A stretch of DNA of 64,000 nt, taken from contig CACRXP010000006.1 in the NCBI GenBank assembly GCA_902702965.1, positions 1,150,758-1,214,757 on the forward strand. Reading direction: 5' to 3'. Of the stretch, positions 30,801 through 42,800 are shown piece by piece. Below the pieces are notes generated by a model, which saw nothing but the letters and a program-made list of their open reading frames with translations, was not told where the DNA came from and did no database searches. The translations under genes and the position numbers were made by a program. Origin of the DNA: Spirometra erinaceieuropaei (lineage: Eukaryota > Platyhelminthes > Cestoda > Diphyllobothriidea > Diphyllobothriidae). Positions within the stretch are counted from its first letter, which is position 1, and each line of letters starts with the position of its first letter.

Positions 30801-33800
30801 GAACAGCTGTTTTGCCTCGTCCTCCGTTCGCCCTGCCTGCATTAGGGGACAAGTATGGATTTGCGTCGCCCGCCCTAGCAATGCCTCATAAGTCTTACCA
30901 TTTTCTTCTACGTCGACTTCACGTGAGGGGATTAAGTTAAATGTATTTGTTTCATGTCCATTTGACGAGTAGGCAGCACTAGTACAACTTTCCGACACCG
31001 TCTTTTCAGTTACCGTCCGCCGCCGTCTTTTTCTTTCACTCATTCAAACACCAGGTTGCCCGTAAGCGATCGGCAAATGCACTTCCAACATATATACGGT
31101 TAATGACCACTGTCGTGAAATAGTAACCGAAATTCGCAAATGCATGTTTGAGTAAGAAGGATTACTTAAGTGTGGTTGTATTACTGATTTCCATGCAGCA
31201 TGATATCAAGATTTCTCAGGCACATTGCATTGGCTTTTGAATGCTTTTCTTTTCGATTACTTTTAAAAACCCCACTTGGAAAAAATGGCTACTTAAATGG
31301 CATACGTCTTCTGTGGATTTTCGAGGCCCTTGTAAATCCAAGTGCGTTTTATGGAAAACATGCACAAGCACACCCTTCTTGCAGCCATTTGACAAAAAAT
31401 GGCCTTAAGTATTTTTATTCAAAGAAAAATTGTTTGTATATTTTAAGAGAATTGTCAATTCCCGAATAATTTTAATCTCGATCTGCCGTTGCATTCCTGC
31501 TTGGGATCTTTCATTTTACAGGCTGTACGTTTTCAGTGTATGGAAAATCATGCTTTCCTCTATGGCATTAAGGAGATACCATTTAAAACACATAAAATTT
31601 TGCGACGGATACGAACTATGTTGTTTTCCTCGTTTCTAAGTCCAACACAACCAATTGGGCCACGATCTTGTCGTCCTGTCGGTTGTGCTCGTACATATGT
31701 TGGGAGTGCGTCTACCAGTCAGGTTACGCGATATGCCCCCCCCCCCTTGGTTTTTGGCACGATCTAGAGTCTTCGCAAGCAGTCTTACAACCACAAGTGC
31801 GGGTTTCAGACTTGGTTNNNNNNNNNNNNNNNNNNNNNNNNNNNNNNNNNNNNNNNNNNNNNNNNNNNNNNNNNNNNNNNNNNNNNNNNNNNNNNNNNNN
31901 NNNNNNNNNNNNNNNNNNNNNNNNNNNNNNNNNNNNNNNCTGCATCGAGATACTTTACTCCGTCTTCCATTGATTGTCTCATTTCGTAATCTACTACAGT
32001 CGGCAGGATACAGCTTGGAGGTCCTCACCCCCCTCCCATTCAGTGGACAAACGTTGAGGACTTTTTGTTGACGCCTCTCAGCATATGACGCGCCTACTAG
32101 TCTTGTCTAGGTCCACCCTCCCTTTGCTACCTGCACTTCATGCTTCTGTTTGTTTCTGGCCATTTTAACAAAAGTCGAAACTTTGCAGCCGCAAATACTG
32201 GCCCAACTGCTGTGTGACCGAACTGACTCTGCAATCCCACATGGTCTCCCCGTCACAACCCCTCCTCCTCACCCTTCCCGTCAGATCGCCAGTAAAACAG
32301 TCTGACTTGGCCTGCACACAGCAGCAGAGGGAAAAAAGAAGACAGGCCACAACGACTGGTGTTAATTTCCGTGGCCATAGCTGCTTTGACGAGACTGCGA
32401 CTTTTTTACATGAGCTCCGTTGCCAACAGAAGCACATTGCGCTCCAGGTGTGGGCAGGCCTTATCCTCCAAGTACCGACAGGATGTCACATCCACAAATG
32501 AAAACGAACGCATTATTGTTATTATTACTCTTGTGCGCGCTCTAATCCTTTCGCATCTTTTCTTTCTTGTCAGCTTTATGAGTGCTGAGCTGGTGGGATT
32601 CTGCACCTCCGCAGGCGACCCGTCAGACGCCAGAGCTTGTACGGAGGCTGAGCTAGTGGTGGATGGTCCTGGCGGTATTACCGGTCCCTCGCCAGGTCAT
32701 GTGATCTCTTTCCTCAATCAGTTGATGTCTCAAGTGAATTCCATCGCAGAGGCAAGTTCATTCCCCTGGTGGTTGTTGCATCTGTTCGCAGTCTTTTGTT
32801 CTCTGGTCTTGTGTAACTCTAATTCTGCATAATGTTTGCTGCTGCATGTTAGTGCTTCTCCATCTCTGCCGTCCCCCCCTCGCCTGCTTACTTGGTTATT
32901 TTTTTTCTACATCCACCAGACTCACGGTTGCTACCCAGTGCATCTTCGTCCAAGCGAGATTCTGTGCGTTGCGGGCTATCCCGACGTGCGTGTTGATCAC
33001 GCGCATTCTTGCGTTCAGCTCGCTCTGGAGATCCGGAGATTAGTCAGGTAGGTGAACATGCACAAACGCCGGTCCACCTCTGCACTTGATCGCTTTGTGA
33101 TCCAGTAGGTAATCGTCAATCACAGTCCAGGATTTAGACTGATCCCTGCATCTCCATAGTAGGTGGCCCTCAAATGCAAACATGCAGGTAGACGAGCGCC
33201 TTTTTTAAAATGATTCACCGCACATCCTACTTCCGCACCGTACACTCACGACAAAAAGGGATGTTGCTGATGGCACGCATCAGGACCCAGACGTTTCCGC
33301 CGTATTCGCAGTCATCAGCTAGCCACACCACCTGCGGATCGGGCTGATCCGAGATTTGATCTTGGGATCCATTTGGTTAGCAGCCTTACCACCACCACCC
33401 GAGATAAGAACTCATGTCATGTCGGCTGCAATTAGAAATATTAGAGTTCACCGACCCATCCCGCTCGCATGGCGTGGTTAAGGCTACCTGACAACGACAG
33501 TTAAATTGGAGATGTCCGTTCCGGTCTCCCTTGTTTTCGCCTCAAGCATGTCTCCACTACTGAATGCCCGTCTCTCTATGAGCGTCTCTGGGGGGGGGGG
33601 GGGCGACAAAATAGAACGCCCCTATTTTGTCGGTGCTGTCCTAGCGTCAGAGCCGTCAACTGCGCTCCTGCGTGACACAGAGGCGCCCTCCACTGCGCCA
33701 GGGACCAGTCAAAATCTTATCCTACCGGAAAAAAGCAAGTCCATCCCCATTCGCCGTTAGCCTAGCTGCTGGCTACCCGGCGCGTCCACAGGTGGCGGAT

Positions 33801-36800
33801 AGTGGGACGGCCTTCAGTGAAGGTTAGCTGCGAAATAAGCAGACCCAGGTCTGACGAATAAGCAGTCGCGGACCAGCAGCGACATTGCTACCAGGGTGCG
33901 GTGGGCTGAAGTCTGGCACGCTGAAAGCCTTATAAAATGCCGCAAAGCCCAATGACGGCATTGTGACATGGCGACCGTAAACCGCCATTAAATAAGTTTA
34001 CTTGCCACCGCTGCCTTGTGGTTAGGTTTTTAAGCCAAAGCGCTAGAGGAGACAACCTCGAACAAACAATCCGAGCGGCTGTTGGGGACCCGCCCGTATT
34101 CGAAATTCCCAAGAAACCTCATGCAACATGTCCAATAACAGTACTACACCCCATGCTACGGCGTCCGCGGGAACCGACGCGCTCCGCAACCCTAGTCCAG
34201 TGGTGCGGACGAATAGTATGCGAGCTGGACTACTCAATCGTGGAAGGACTCTCGGTATTGGATGCTGGAATGTACGAACGTTCCTGGACCCCGGTACCCA
34301 AAGTCTGACCGCACGCAGCCTTCATCAGTACAACGTGGATGTCTGCTGTCTGTCTGAGGTACGACTCCCTGACTCGGGCTCTCGTGAAATAAAGATCCCG
34401 GGAGTCGAATCCCACTTCACCCTGTACCACAGCGGCCCCCGCGATTCCTCTGGTCGACACGGTGTGGCGATCGCCTTATCACAACAAGCGGAGCTTGCGC
34501 TACTTGCTTGGGAACCAGTAAATGACCGGATGGCCTACGTGCGACTGAAGGGTCACTTCACGAACATCTCCATCGTCGCTGTTTACGCACCAACTTCGGC
34601 TGCCGAACAGCGCGATAAAGAGGCGTTTTACTCTCAGTTGCAAGCGCTAGTTGAAAGACTGCCTCGCCGCGATCTGATGATTGTTGCTGGCGATTGGAAT
34701 GGTCGAACTGGACCTGGCGACCCCACAACCAGTCATCTTCTTGGCCGCTTTGGGCCTGGTTCTCGATGTGAAAATGGTGAAAGATTGCTGAACTTCGCTG
34801 ATCGAAACCGACTGCTTGTCACCAACACATGCTTCCAGCATCGCAAAAAACATCTGCTGATCTGGTATTCAAACGACGGTCGTACGGCCAGTCAGATTGA
34901 CTACATACTAGTCAGCTCAAGGTTCCGCAGCTGGGTTCACGATAGCAGATCGATGCGTGGTGCCGAGACTGGTAACGCCCATGGGTCGGACCATGTCCTC
35001 GTCCGTACACGCCTGAAAGTTCACCTCTCATCCGCACAAAAAATGCCAAGTCCTAGACGCCTCAATGTCGCAAAAATCCGGCAAGCCAGCACTGCCGAGG
35101 CCCTAAGCAGAGAAATCCGGACCTGTTTTACGGCCCGAGTCGACGGAGAAGTCAGTAACCAGTGGTCGTCACTGAAGACATCAGTCTATGGGGCAGCTGA
35201 GAAAATCCTTGGATACACCCAGCGACGCCGCAGTGACTGGATCAGCGGAAGAACCCTGCAGTTGTCTGCTCAGACGGCTAGAGCCAGGTCCCGCAACGAT
35301 GACTACTTCCGCCAACTTCGGAAGATGATGGCAAAATCGGCCAGGGATGACCGGAAACAATATTGGGCTGAAATAGCGACATCCATGGAACAGGCCTCGA
35401 ACGTTGGTGACACTCGAAAGCTCTATCGTCTGATCCGCCAAGTTAGCGGTAAGCCCTCTACACTGAGTGACTCTGTTCGCGATGTGAACGGCGGCTTTAT
35501 TGCTGACAACTCGGCCAAAGTCGAGCGCTGGCGTGAGCACTTTGAGCAGCATCTCAACTTCGATACCCAACCTACATCGCCCTTGTTCTCCTCCTCAGCG
35601 GAGTTTCTTCCCTCTCCTACCTATGCAGTGCCATGCGATCCCCCCTCCGAGGAAGAAGTCGCCGATGCCATACAAAAGTTGCGCAACAATAAGGCACCCG
35701 GAGAGGACGGTATACCCGCTGAAATCTTTAAGTCTTGTGTCGACACTCTGGCACCCTGGCTCCATGAGGTGATTGAACGCGCGTGGAGAGACGAGGTTGT
35801 TCCTGATGACTGGGGCTTAGGCATCCTTGTACCTATCCTCAAGAAGGGAGATAAGACGAGATGCGAGAACTACCGCGGCATAAGTCTCATCGACGTTGCT
35901 GCGAAGATCTTCGCTATTGTCCTACTCGGACGATTCCAGGCTGTGCGTGACTCAAGGACGAGGCCCAACCAAGCCGGATTTCGTGCTGGACGTGGATGCG
36001 CAGATCAGATATTCACACTGAGGCGCATTCTCGAATTTCGCCATAGCTACCAACAACCGACAGCCGTCTGCTTCGTTGACTTTGCCGCCGCGTTCGATTC
36101 CGTTCACCGCTAGATGGTGTACCGGCCAAAATCATCGCCATGATCAAGGCCTACTATCGTTCCACTACTGCGAGAGTCCTGGTCCGTAACAATTTTTCCC
36201 AACCGTTCGGTATTCGGTCTGGCGTCCGACAGGGTTGTATACTGTCACCCATACTGTTCAACTACGCTATTGACTGGATCCTCGGGAGGGCCCTACGCGA
36301 CAGTGACGGTGTTGAATTTGCGCCCGGACATCGACTGATTGATCTCGACTATGCCGATGATATCGCCTTAATTGCTTCAAGTTTTGGTGATCTGCAGTCT
36401 ATGGTGTCACGAGTGAACGAGGTCGCTAAATCAGTCGGTTTGTCCATAAACGCTGGGAAGACCAAAGTATTCTCAAGCTGCATCCCTGACCAGGAGAAGG
36501 CACCCCTGGGGATTTATGGCTGTCAACTTGAAGAAGTGGACAGTTAAATACCTCGGGGCGCGGCTGCTACCTAATGGACAGAGTAAGGACGACATTGTCT
36601 CCCGAATCGATGCTGCCCGCTGGGTTTTTTCAAGCCTTCGGAAATGCCTGTGGAACCGACGTGACCTCTCCATCGCCACTAAGATTCGCGTGTACCGTGC
36701 ATCTGTCCGGTCTGTCCTTCTCTACGGTTGTGAATGCTGGGCTTTGCGTGTGGCGGATGAGCGAAAACTGGAGGTATTTGACCACCACTGCTTGAGTATC

Positions 36801-39800
36801 ATCCTTCGAGTGAAGTTAACCGACTTCGTCTCAAATGAGATAGTCCGCGCTCGCTGCGACAACATCGCGAGGATAACTCAGGCCATCCAAGAAAGACGAC
36901 TGAGGTGGTTCGGGCATGTTCTTCGTCGTCCACCTCAGGAGCTCAGTGTTACTGCCCTCGATCCGGCACCGTTGCCCAATTGGAGGCGTCGAAGAGGGGG
37001 TCAGTTCAAAACCTGGCTCGACACTGTCCGTCAAGACATGGAGGTGGTTCTTGGACCGTCAGTATTAGGTCTCCGTCGTTGGCGAAGGGAATGGGTTGAG
37101 CTTTCCAGATCTGCTGCCGCGGATCGTCACGCGTGGAGAGGTACAGTTCGGGACATCATCGAGGCCGGCTAGATCAGGCATGATCGCAGCCGTATCAAGT
37201 ACAAGTACAAGTAGTAGCGTGGGGCTCAAAAGACGAAGTCATCAGACGCCTTACGAAGGTCGGTTCATGACCATGTGCCACAGTAGTCTCGGTCAAGGCC
37301 ATTGTGAGTGGTCCACCGTGTCTCTACTCACGAGGCCACAGTAACACCGTCTGGTAATCATCTCGTCTGCCTACGAAAGCCAGCCAATGATCAGACCACT
37401 TAACCCACCTCCAGTCGGAGGCAGCATGTTGATCTATCCTCTTAGTTATGCCATTAACATTGGTCTGGTCGATTAGATCAAAACTGCCGCTATTTGTCCT
37501 CGAAGCAGAACGCACGCGCCCTAGCGGTCTTGCCACCCCAAGCCCCGGTGAAACGTGACTCGTCGAACAGAGTTTGCATGAAGCGGCCTCTTGGAGAACT
37601 GGTTCTAGTTCCTGGATTCAAGGACAGACGTTTCCCCTACTCCCCCTGTAAGCGAATTTAAGGTACTGCTTGGCATCTGTGGGCGAAACTGGCGGACAAC
37701 ATTCGCCACATCATCACACCGCTGTGGTCGTTGCAGTTCTCATTCATTTTCGGCGGCTGTTTATCTTTCACCTTTGTTAAATATCTTTCCGCTGTCCGCA
37801 ATACAAGTCAGGTGTCATCATCCCAAGTTCCCGTCGTCCCTGCCATCGCAGTAACCACCAACCTCACTAATCAAGGCTGTGAAAGTGTATATAACGCGAA
37901 AAACGGGGGACCACTACATGTTTTTTGCTGTTCGTTAAGGTCTTCGCAGACGCCGCTAACCCCTGCTGTCCCCAGCCTCGAACAGCGGAATTGTTTGAAT
38001 GATACGTCCTCCCCACCGATGGTTAAGGTGCTCATTCGGGCTTTCTGTAGGCCCATTCATTCCCCTCTTTTCATGCGACATTATGTGCTCTCATTGGTTT
38101 GCCGTCTGACAATCAACTCCGTTCTCCCCCTTCATTTCTACCCTGCCCCCTAACCCACCGCCAGTTCCATTGCTAATTCGGCCCGAGTTGGCCTGCAACT
38201 GCGAATCGCAGTTCACACCGGAGAAGCCTATGCGGCGGTGTTTGGAAAATCCATGCTCGCCTTTGACCTCCTCGGCCCGGACGTGGTCTTCCTCCGGCAA
38301 CTGCGATCCGCCACTATACCGGGGTAAGCGTAATAACGACTTTTTTCTCCGATTATTAAACAGAAGCATGCCTCGTCCACTGCGCAAGTTGACAACTGCG
38401 AAAGTATATGCGTGAGGGAGGTTTGCTAACCAGGACAGAGAAGATGGAGACAGCTTTGGTTTCTGACCCGTCAATCTGCCCGATCGGCTAAAAATCCATG
38501 CGCGTGCCGTGATTATGCAGGTGGTTTGCCGGTGATGTCATACTGACTAGTCAGTAGCGCAGTAGAGCCCAACTTCCACCAGTACCCCTCCACTGTTCAG
38601 CCTTTCCTGGACTGGTATGGGTATTTGCTTCTGATGCTAAAATTGACGCAAACCGTACCGCATCCGGCGGTGAGCAGGTGATCGCCTGTAGGGTTGCACA
38701 ACCGTCCAGCAAATAATCGATATAAACTTTCCCACTTTGATCGTCATAGGACGGATTTACTTTGTTCTGAGGAGACGCCACTCAAATCGATATGCATCAG
38801 TGTAAGTGTACTTAGGATGTGTGAATGCGTCACCTTCGTCAGCCAGCCATACGCAAAAATGTCCACTCAAGTCTCCTCTGTCTTTGTCGGTAATGACATT
38901 CTGCCTATATCATGCGCCGCTGTGCGGCTGCTGGGTGGGCTCGAGAGAGAGCCCGTAAGGCACAACCGAGTGGCTGAGTTCCGAAAGAACGATCGGTGAA
39001 CGCTCCCTACCATTGTATATTCCCGATCGAAAACCGACATGGCAACGGGCTCGTGGCCCAGTGGTTAGAGGCGTGGACTTCTAGGTAACAGGTCGCGAGT
39101 TCGGGCCTCGGGTGTTTCACACTTCGGGGTTAGGTATGGCTGGCTGACGACGGCTAATGAGCCAGAAATGGCCATTCCAGTGTCCCTTGTCTTTGTCGGT
39201 AATACCATTCTGCCTATATATATGGATTGAAAAAGAGGCATCCGGCGAAATTTAATTAGGACGATGGAATTCTTTAGGAGACTGTAAATTTTATTGTGTA
39301 AATTTTCGACACTGGTTTTCCAGCTCGTCTTCAGACTATGCTGTGCAAAAAGAACTAACTTCTAAATCGAGGCGAATAAAAGACTGCATGCTGGGTTAAA
39401 GTCTGTGCCAATGCGTGTTAATTGAAGCATATATATAATTGCAATATATATATATATGAGATATCGTGAGAAGGACGTTCATCCATCGGGTTCCGTGACA
39501 TAGATGAAGAGACCTTCGCACAGAGTCTGCTTGCGACGGTGCGCTGCGAATACCAGCCGGATAATTTATGCCACAAACCTCAACGCCCCAGGCATGAGAC
39601 GGTTCTAACGCTGTTTTCTTGTTCATTCCCTAGGACCGTCGTATCTTTCACGGTACTTCTCCCGTATCCCAGTATGTTTTTGCGTATGTTGGTTTTTTTT
39701 TTCTCCGACCGAAGAAACGTCAACGGGTTAGAATAGGACTTGGAGAGTGGCTTTTACGTCTACTTATGCCTGCCTGCACGCACATGTGTTCTCGTTCACG

Positions 39801-42800
39801 TATTCCACCAAGCCGTCGGACAGAGCATCACGCTAGACTGTGTGTGCGCGTAACTGGTGAATCATCCTGCCGTCGCCGTTCCCAATCCGGACGCCTTGCT
39901 TCGCTGAGGGACGAAAATGTCACATTTCTTCCTACCCGAAATCGTCAGGCGGATCACCGTGTTCGTGGTCATTGCATCTTTGCTGAAAGTAGTATGCTAT
40001 TTGCGAATACTTAGTTCCAGGGTTCGCCTTCCGATTTCCCTCATATATATATAAAAGAAGGCGAAGGCACGACAGAGTCTGGGGGCAGGGGTAGATTGAT
40101 ACAGCACTGTTTCGGGCTTGTTTGCCTTCATTCAGCCAATCATAACCCTGAGCACCAGCTGGTACCGGAAACACAAACATGCACACAGACGCACCTGGCG
40201 ATCTCGGGAACCATGATTATATTGTCTTGACGTTTCAAAAGCAGACAAGCTTTCATCGTCGGAGGTGAGTATCGTACGACATCACAAAGTATTTGTAGGA
40301 GGGGGATAGATAACAGTCATGCTAACATGGCGGGAGTGGTTAATCGGCTTTGGCGCTAATGGTTCGCATATACGAGGTGATACCGAAAAAGACAAGGGAG
40401 ATCAGAATGGCCATATCTGGCTCATTAGCCATCGTCAGCCAGTCATACCCGACCCCGAAGTGTGGAACACCTGGGGCTCGAACTCGCGACCTGTTAGTTA
40501 GAAGTTCAAAGCCTCTAACCACTGAGCCACGGGCCCGTTGTCTTGTCGGTTGCGATCGGGAATATACAATGGTAGAGGGGCGCTCACTGATCGTTTCTAC
40601 GGAACTCGCTCGTCCCGTTGGGCCTTAGGGCCTTCTGTTGAGCTCAACCAGCAGCCGCACAGTGGCGCATGATGAATGGATAATGTTATTACCGTCAAAG
40701 ACACTTGGGGGTCGGGTATGACTGGCTGACGACAGCTAATAAGCCAGGAATGGCCATTCTAGTCTCCCTTGTCTTTGTCGGAAATACCATTCTGCCTATA
40801 TAATCGCCGCTGTGCGGCTGCTGGTTGGTCTCGAGAGAGAGCCCGTAAGGCACAACGGTACGAAGGAGTTCCGTAGAAACGATCAGTAAGCGCCCCTCTA
40901 CCATTGTGCATGCACGTTTTTATGTATGAAACGTGTTTTAGCGTAATCCTAACAGTCTCCCCATCGCTTAACTTCATGTCTTGTGCTTGATAATTTTATG
41001 AAATTCCTAGCTTGAAATACTTATATACATATATGTATGGAAAGAAAAGGTGATCACGCAGGAACCCGCATTTTCGCTTCAATTGACATCTATGTGCGTA
41101 TATTTAGACATGTTTTCTGCCAATGTCAATGTGCATAGGCACATGACTGCTATCAATAATCTGCCGACGCGCCTTGTTTTTGGCTGACACTTTGACATTT
41201 AAGGCGTCTTTCTTTCTATCATTTCGTTTCCGTCCGAACAGACGTGTCCTCGTGTCTCGTTCGACGTTTGACCAACTGCCTGAGGGCTACGAAGGCGAGA
41301 TTGGTCCCTTCTTCGCCTCCACGTCATCTAGCCCGGACACCGCCGACACAACCGTCTCCGGCCCGGAGACCTTTTACGTGCAGCCTCGAAAACTGACTGA
41401 TTCCAAGGTAAGAGTTAGGCAAAAAAGAGGAGAGAGATGACGCTATTGGCAGACAGTGCGTCCAGTTTGTCTTTTTTCAAGATGAAAAGTGCAAGGACAG
41501 ACCAGAAAATACGTATGGGACTGGGAAACTAGCTGTCCGGCTAAAAATGTCATCGGAAACACACGATAGTTCGACCGTCGATCTTGACGATGTGCACCGT
41601 ATGCCCAACAGCAGGTGGTGGGAGCAGGGACGGTGATTTGTGCGGGGGTTTATAGTGTCAGTATACTTGCGCCGCATCTACCACTCTCCTCCTCCCCCGC
41701 CTAAGCCCGGTGTCAAGACCGGAGACGAGGGAGGCCGCAGGTGGATAGCTTGAACGGATTCTCAACTTGGCGCTGCACTCTGCACCCCCTGGTCCTCTCA
41801 ACAAATGACCAGGGTTTTGACCACCAAAACAATGGAGGGCGTGGCAGTGGTCCCAGCTTGTGCGACGACTGCCGACAACAAGGTCTGCCAGCGCACCCCC
41901 TCGATGTTGGCATTTGTTATTGCGCAAAGATAACGCCAGCCAGAATTCGATGTGGCCCCCCTGTTGGTCCAGCGCATCTACTACGTGGCCCGTTTAGGGG
42001 CCCCACACGCACACACAAGCCGCGTAGATCGTTCACTGATTTAGTTCATTTTTGACCGGCTGAGGAGAGTATGTGGACCCGAAACTTTCGCTATCTTAGC
42101 CTGTCATCGCTTTATCTGTCTGCGATTGCTATAGTTTGTCTATCCGAACACTGGGCAATTGATGAGAGCCATGCTCTTGCCGACAAGGCTTTCTGACCGT
42201 CGCTTTTCGTCGTTATATGCCCACTTGTATGAGCCTCGATGCGAACTTGAGTCTACCGTATTCTGCCCTACAATCAGGAGAGATTGTTGAACGCAATTTC
42301 TATGTGATTTTGAGTATTTCCTGTGTCTGCGGTTTGACCATCGAAAGCGAGGACGCTCCCACCTCGTGTCCACGAAGGGGAGGGGAAGCCGCGCGGACTC
42401 AATGACCTTCTCGTGAATTGGAAACAGACTTACAGTAGGTGGGCTAAATTATGAAATTTCAACCGAAATTCCGAAATGCGTTTTTGTTGCGAAAAGATCA
42501 ATGAAGTAGGGTTGCGAAACTAATCATCATAAAGCATAAGTCTATAATAATTAAGTTACCCCAGGGTGCCGATTTTCGCAGGAACTTCCTTCCGGCTGCA
42601 TACAGAAACTACACTTTGTAAAAAGTGACTACTTAAGCAGCATTCATTTTTATAATTGATTTTCGACGCCCCCAAAAGTCCAATTATAGTTTATGGAAAA
42701 CATGCATAAAAATATTCATTCTTTTATTTATTCGGTAGAAAATCACGTCTTCTTTCAATTTTATACTCGAAGGAGGGACATAATTCGGTTTTAAAGAAAG

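Larger units (their letters stand above)
33840..37215 (+). mobile_element. RTE-type non-LTR retrotransposon, nearly full length, in cyclase intron 6
   Basis: A probable leader (about 33840-34127) precedes a long reading frame for an AP-endonuclease plus reverse transcriptase and a C-terminal domain, ending at 37172. A tail of repeated CAAGTA units (about 37196-37214) is a typical RTE-like 3' microsatellite. Orientation matches the host gene. The element would copy itself by target-primed reverse transcription, but two lesions (about 36113 and 36540) break its ORF. The 5' boundary is inferred from where other sequence character begins and is uncertain. Confidence 0.8.

Noticed and set aside
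31636..32071. ORFs of 101-138 codons around 31.7-32.0 kb
   Set aside because: They run through 122 undetermined bases and are artefacts of translating N.
39040..39110. Functional tRNA gene from the A and B boxes
   Set aside because: The block recurs with conserved SINE flanks in several places, acceptor and anticodon arms do not pair cleanly, and it belongs to SINE I.
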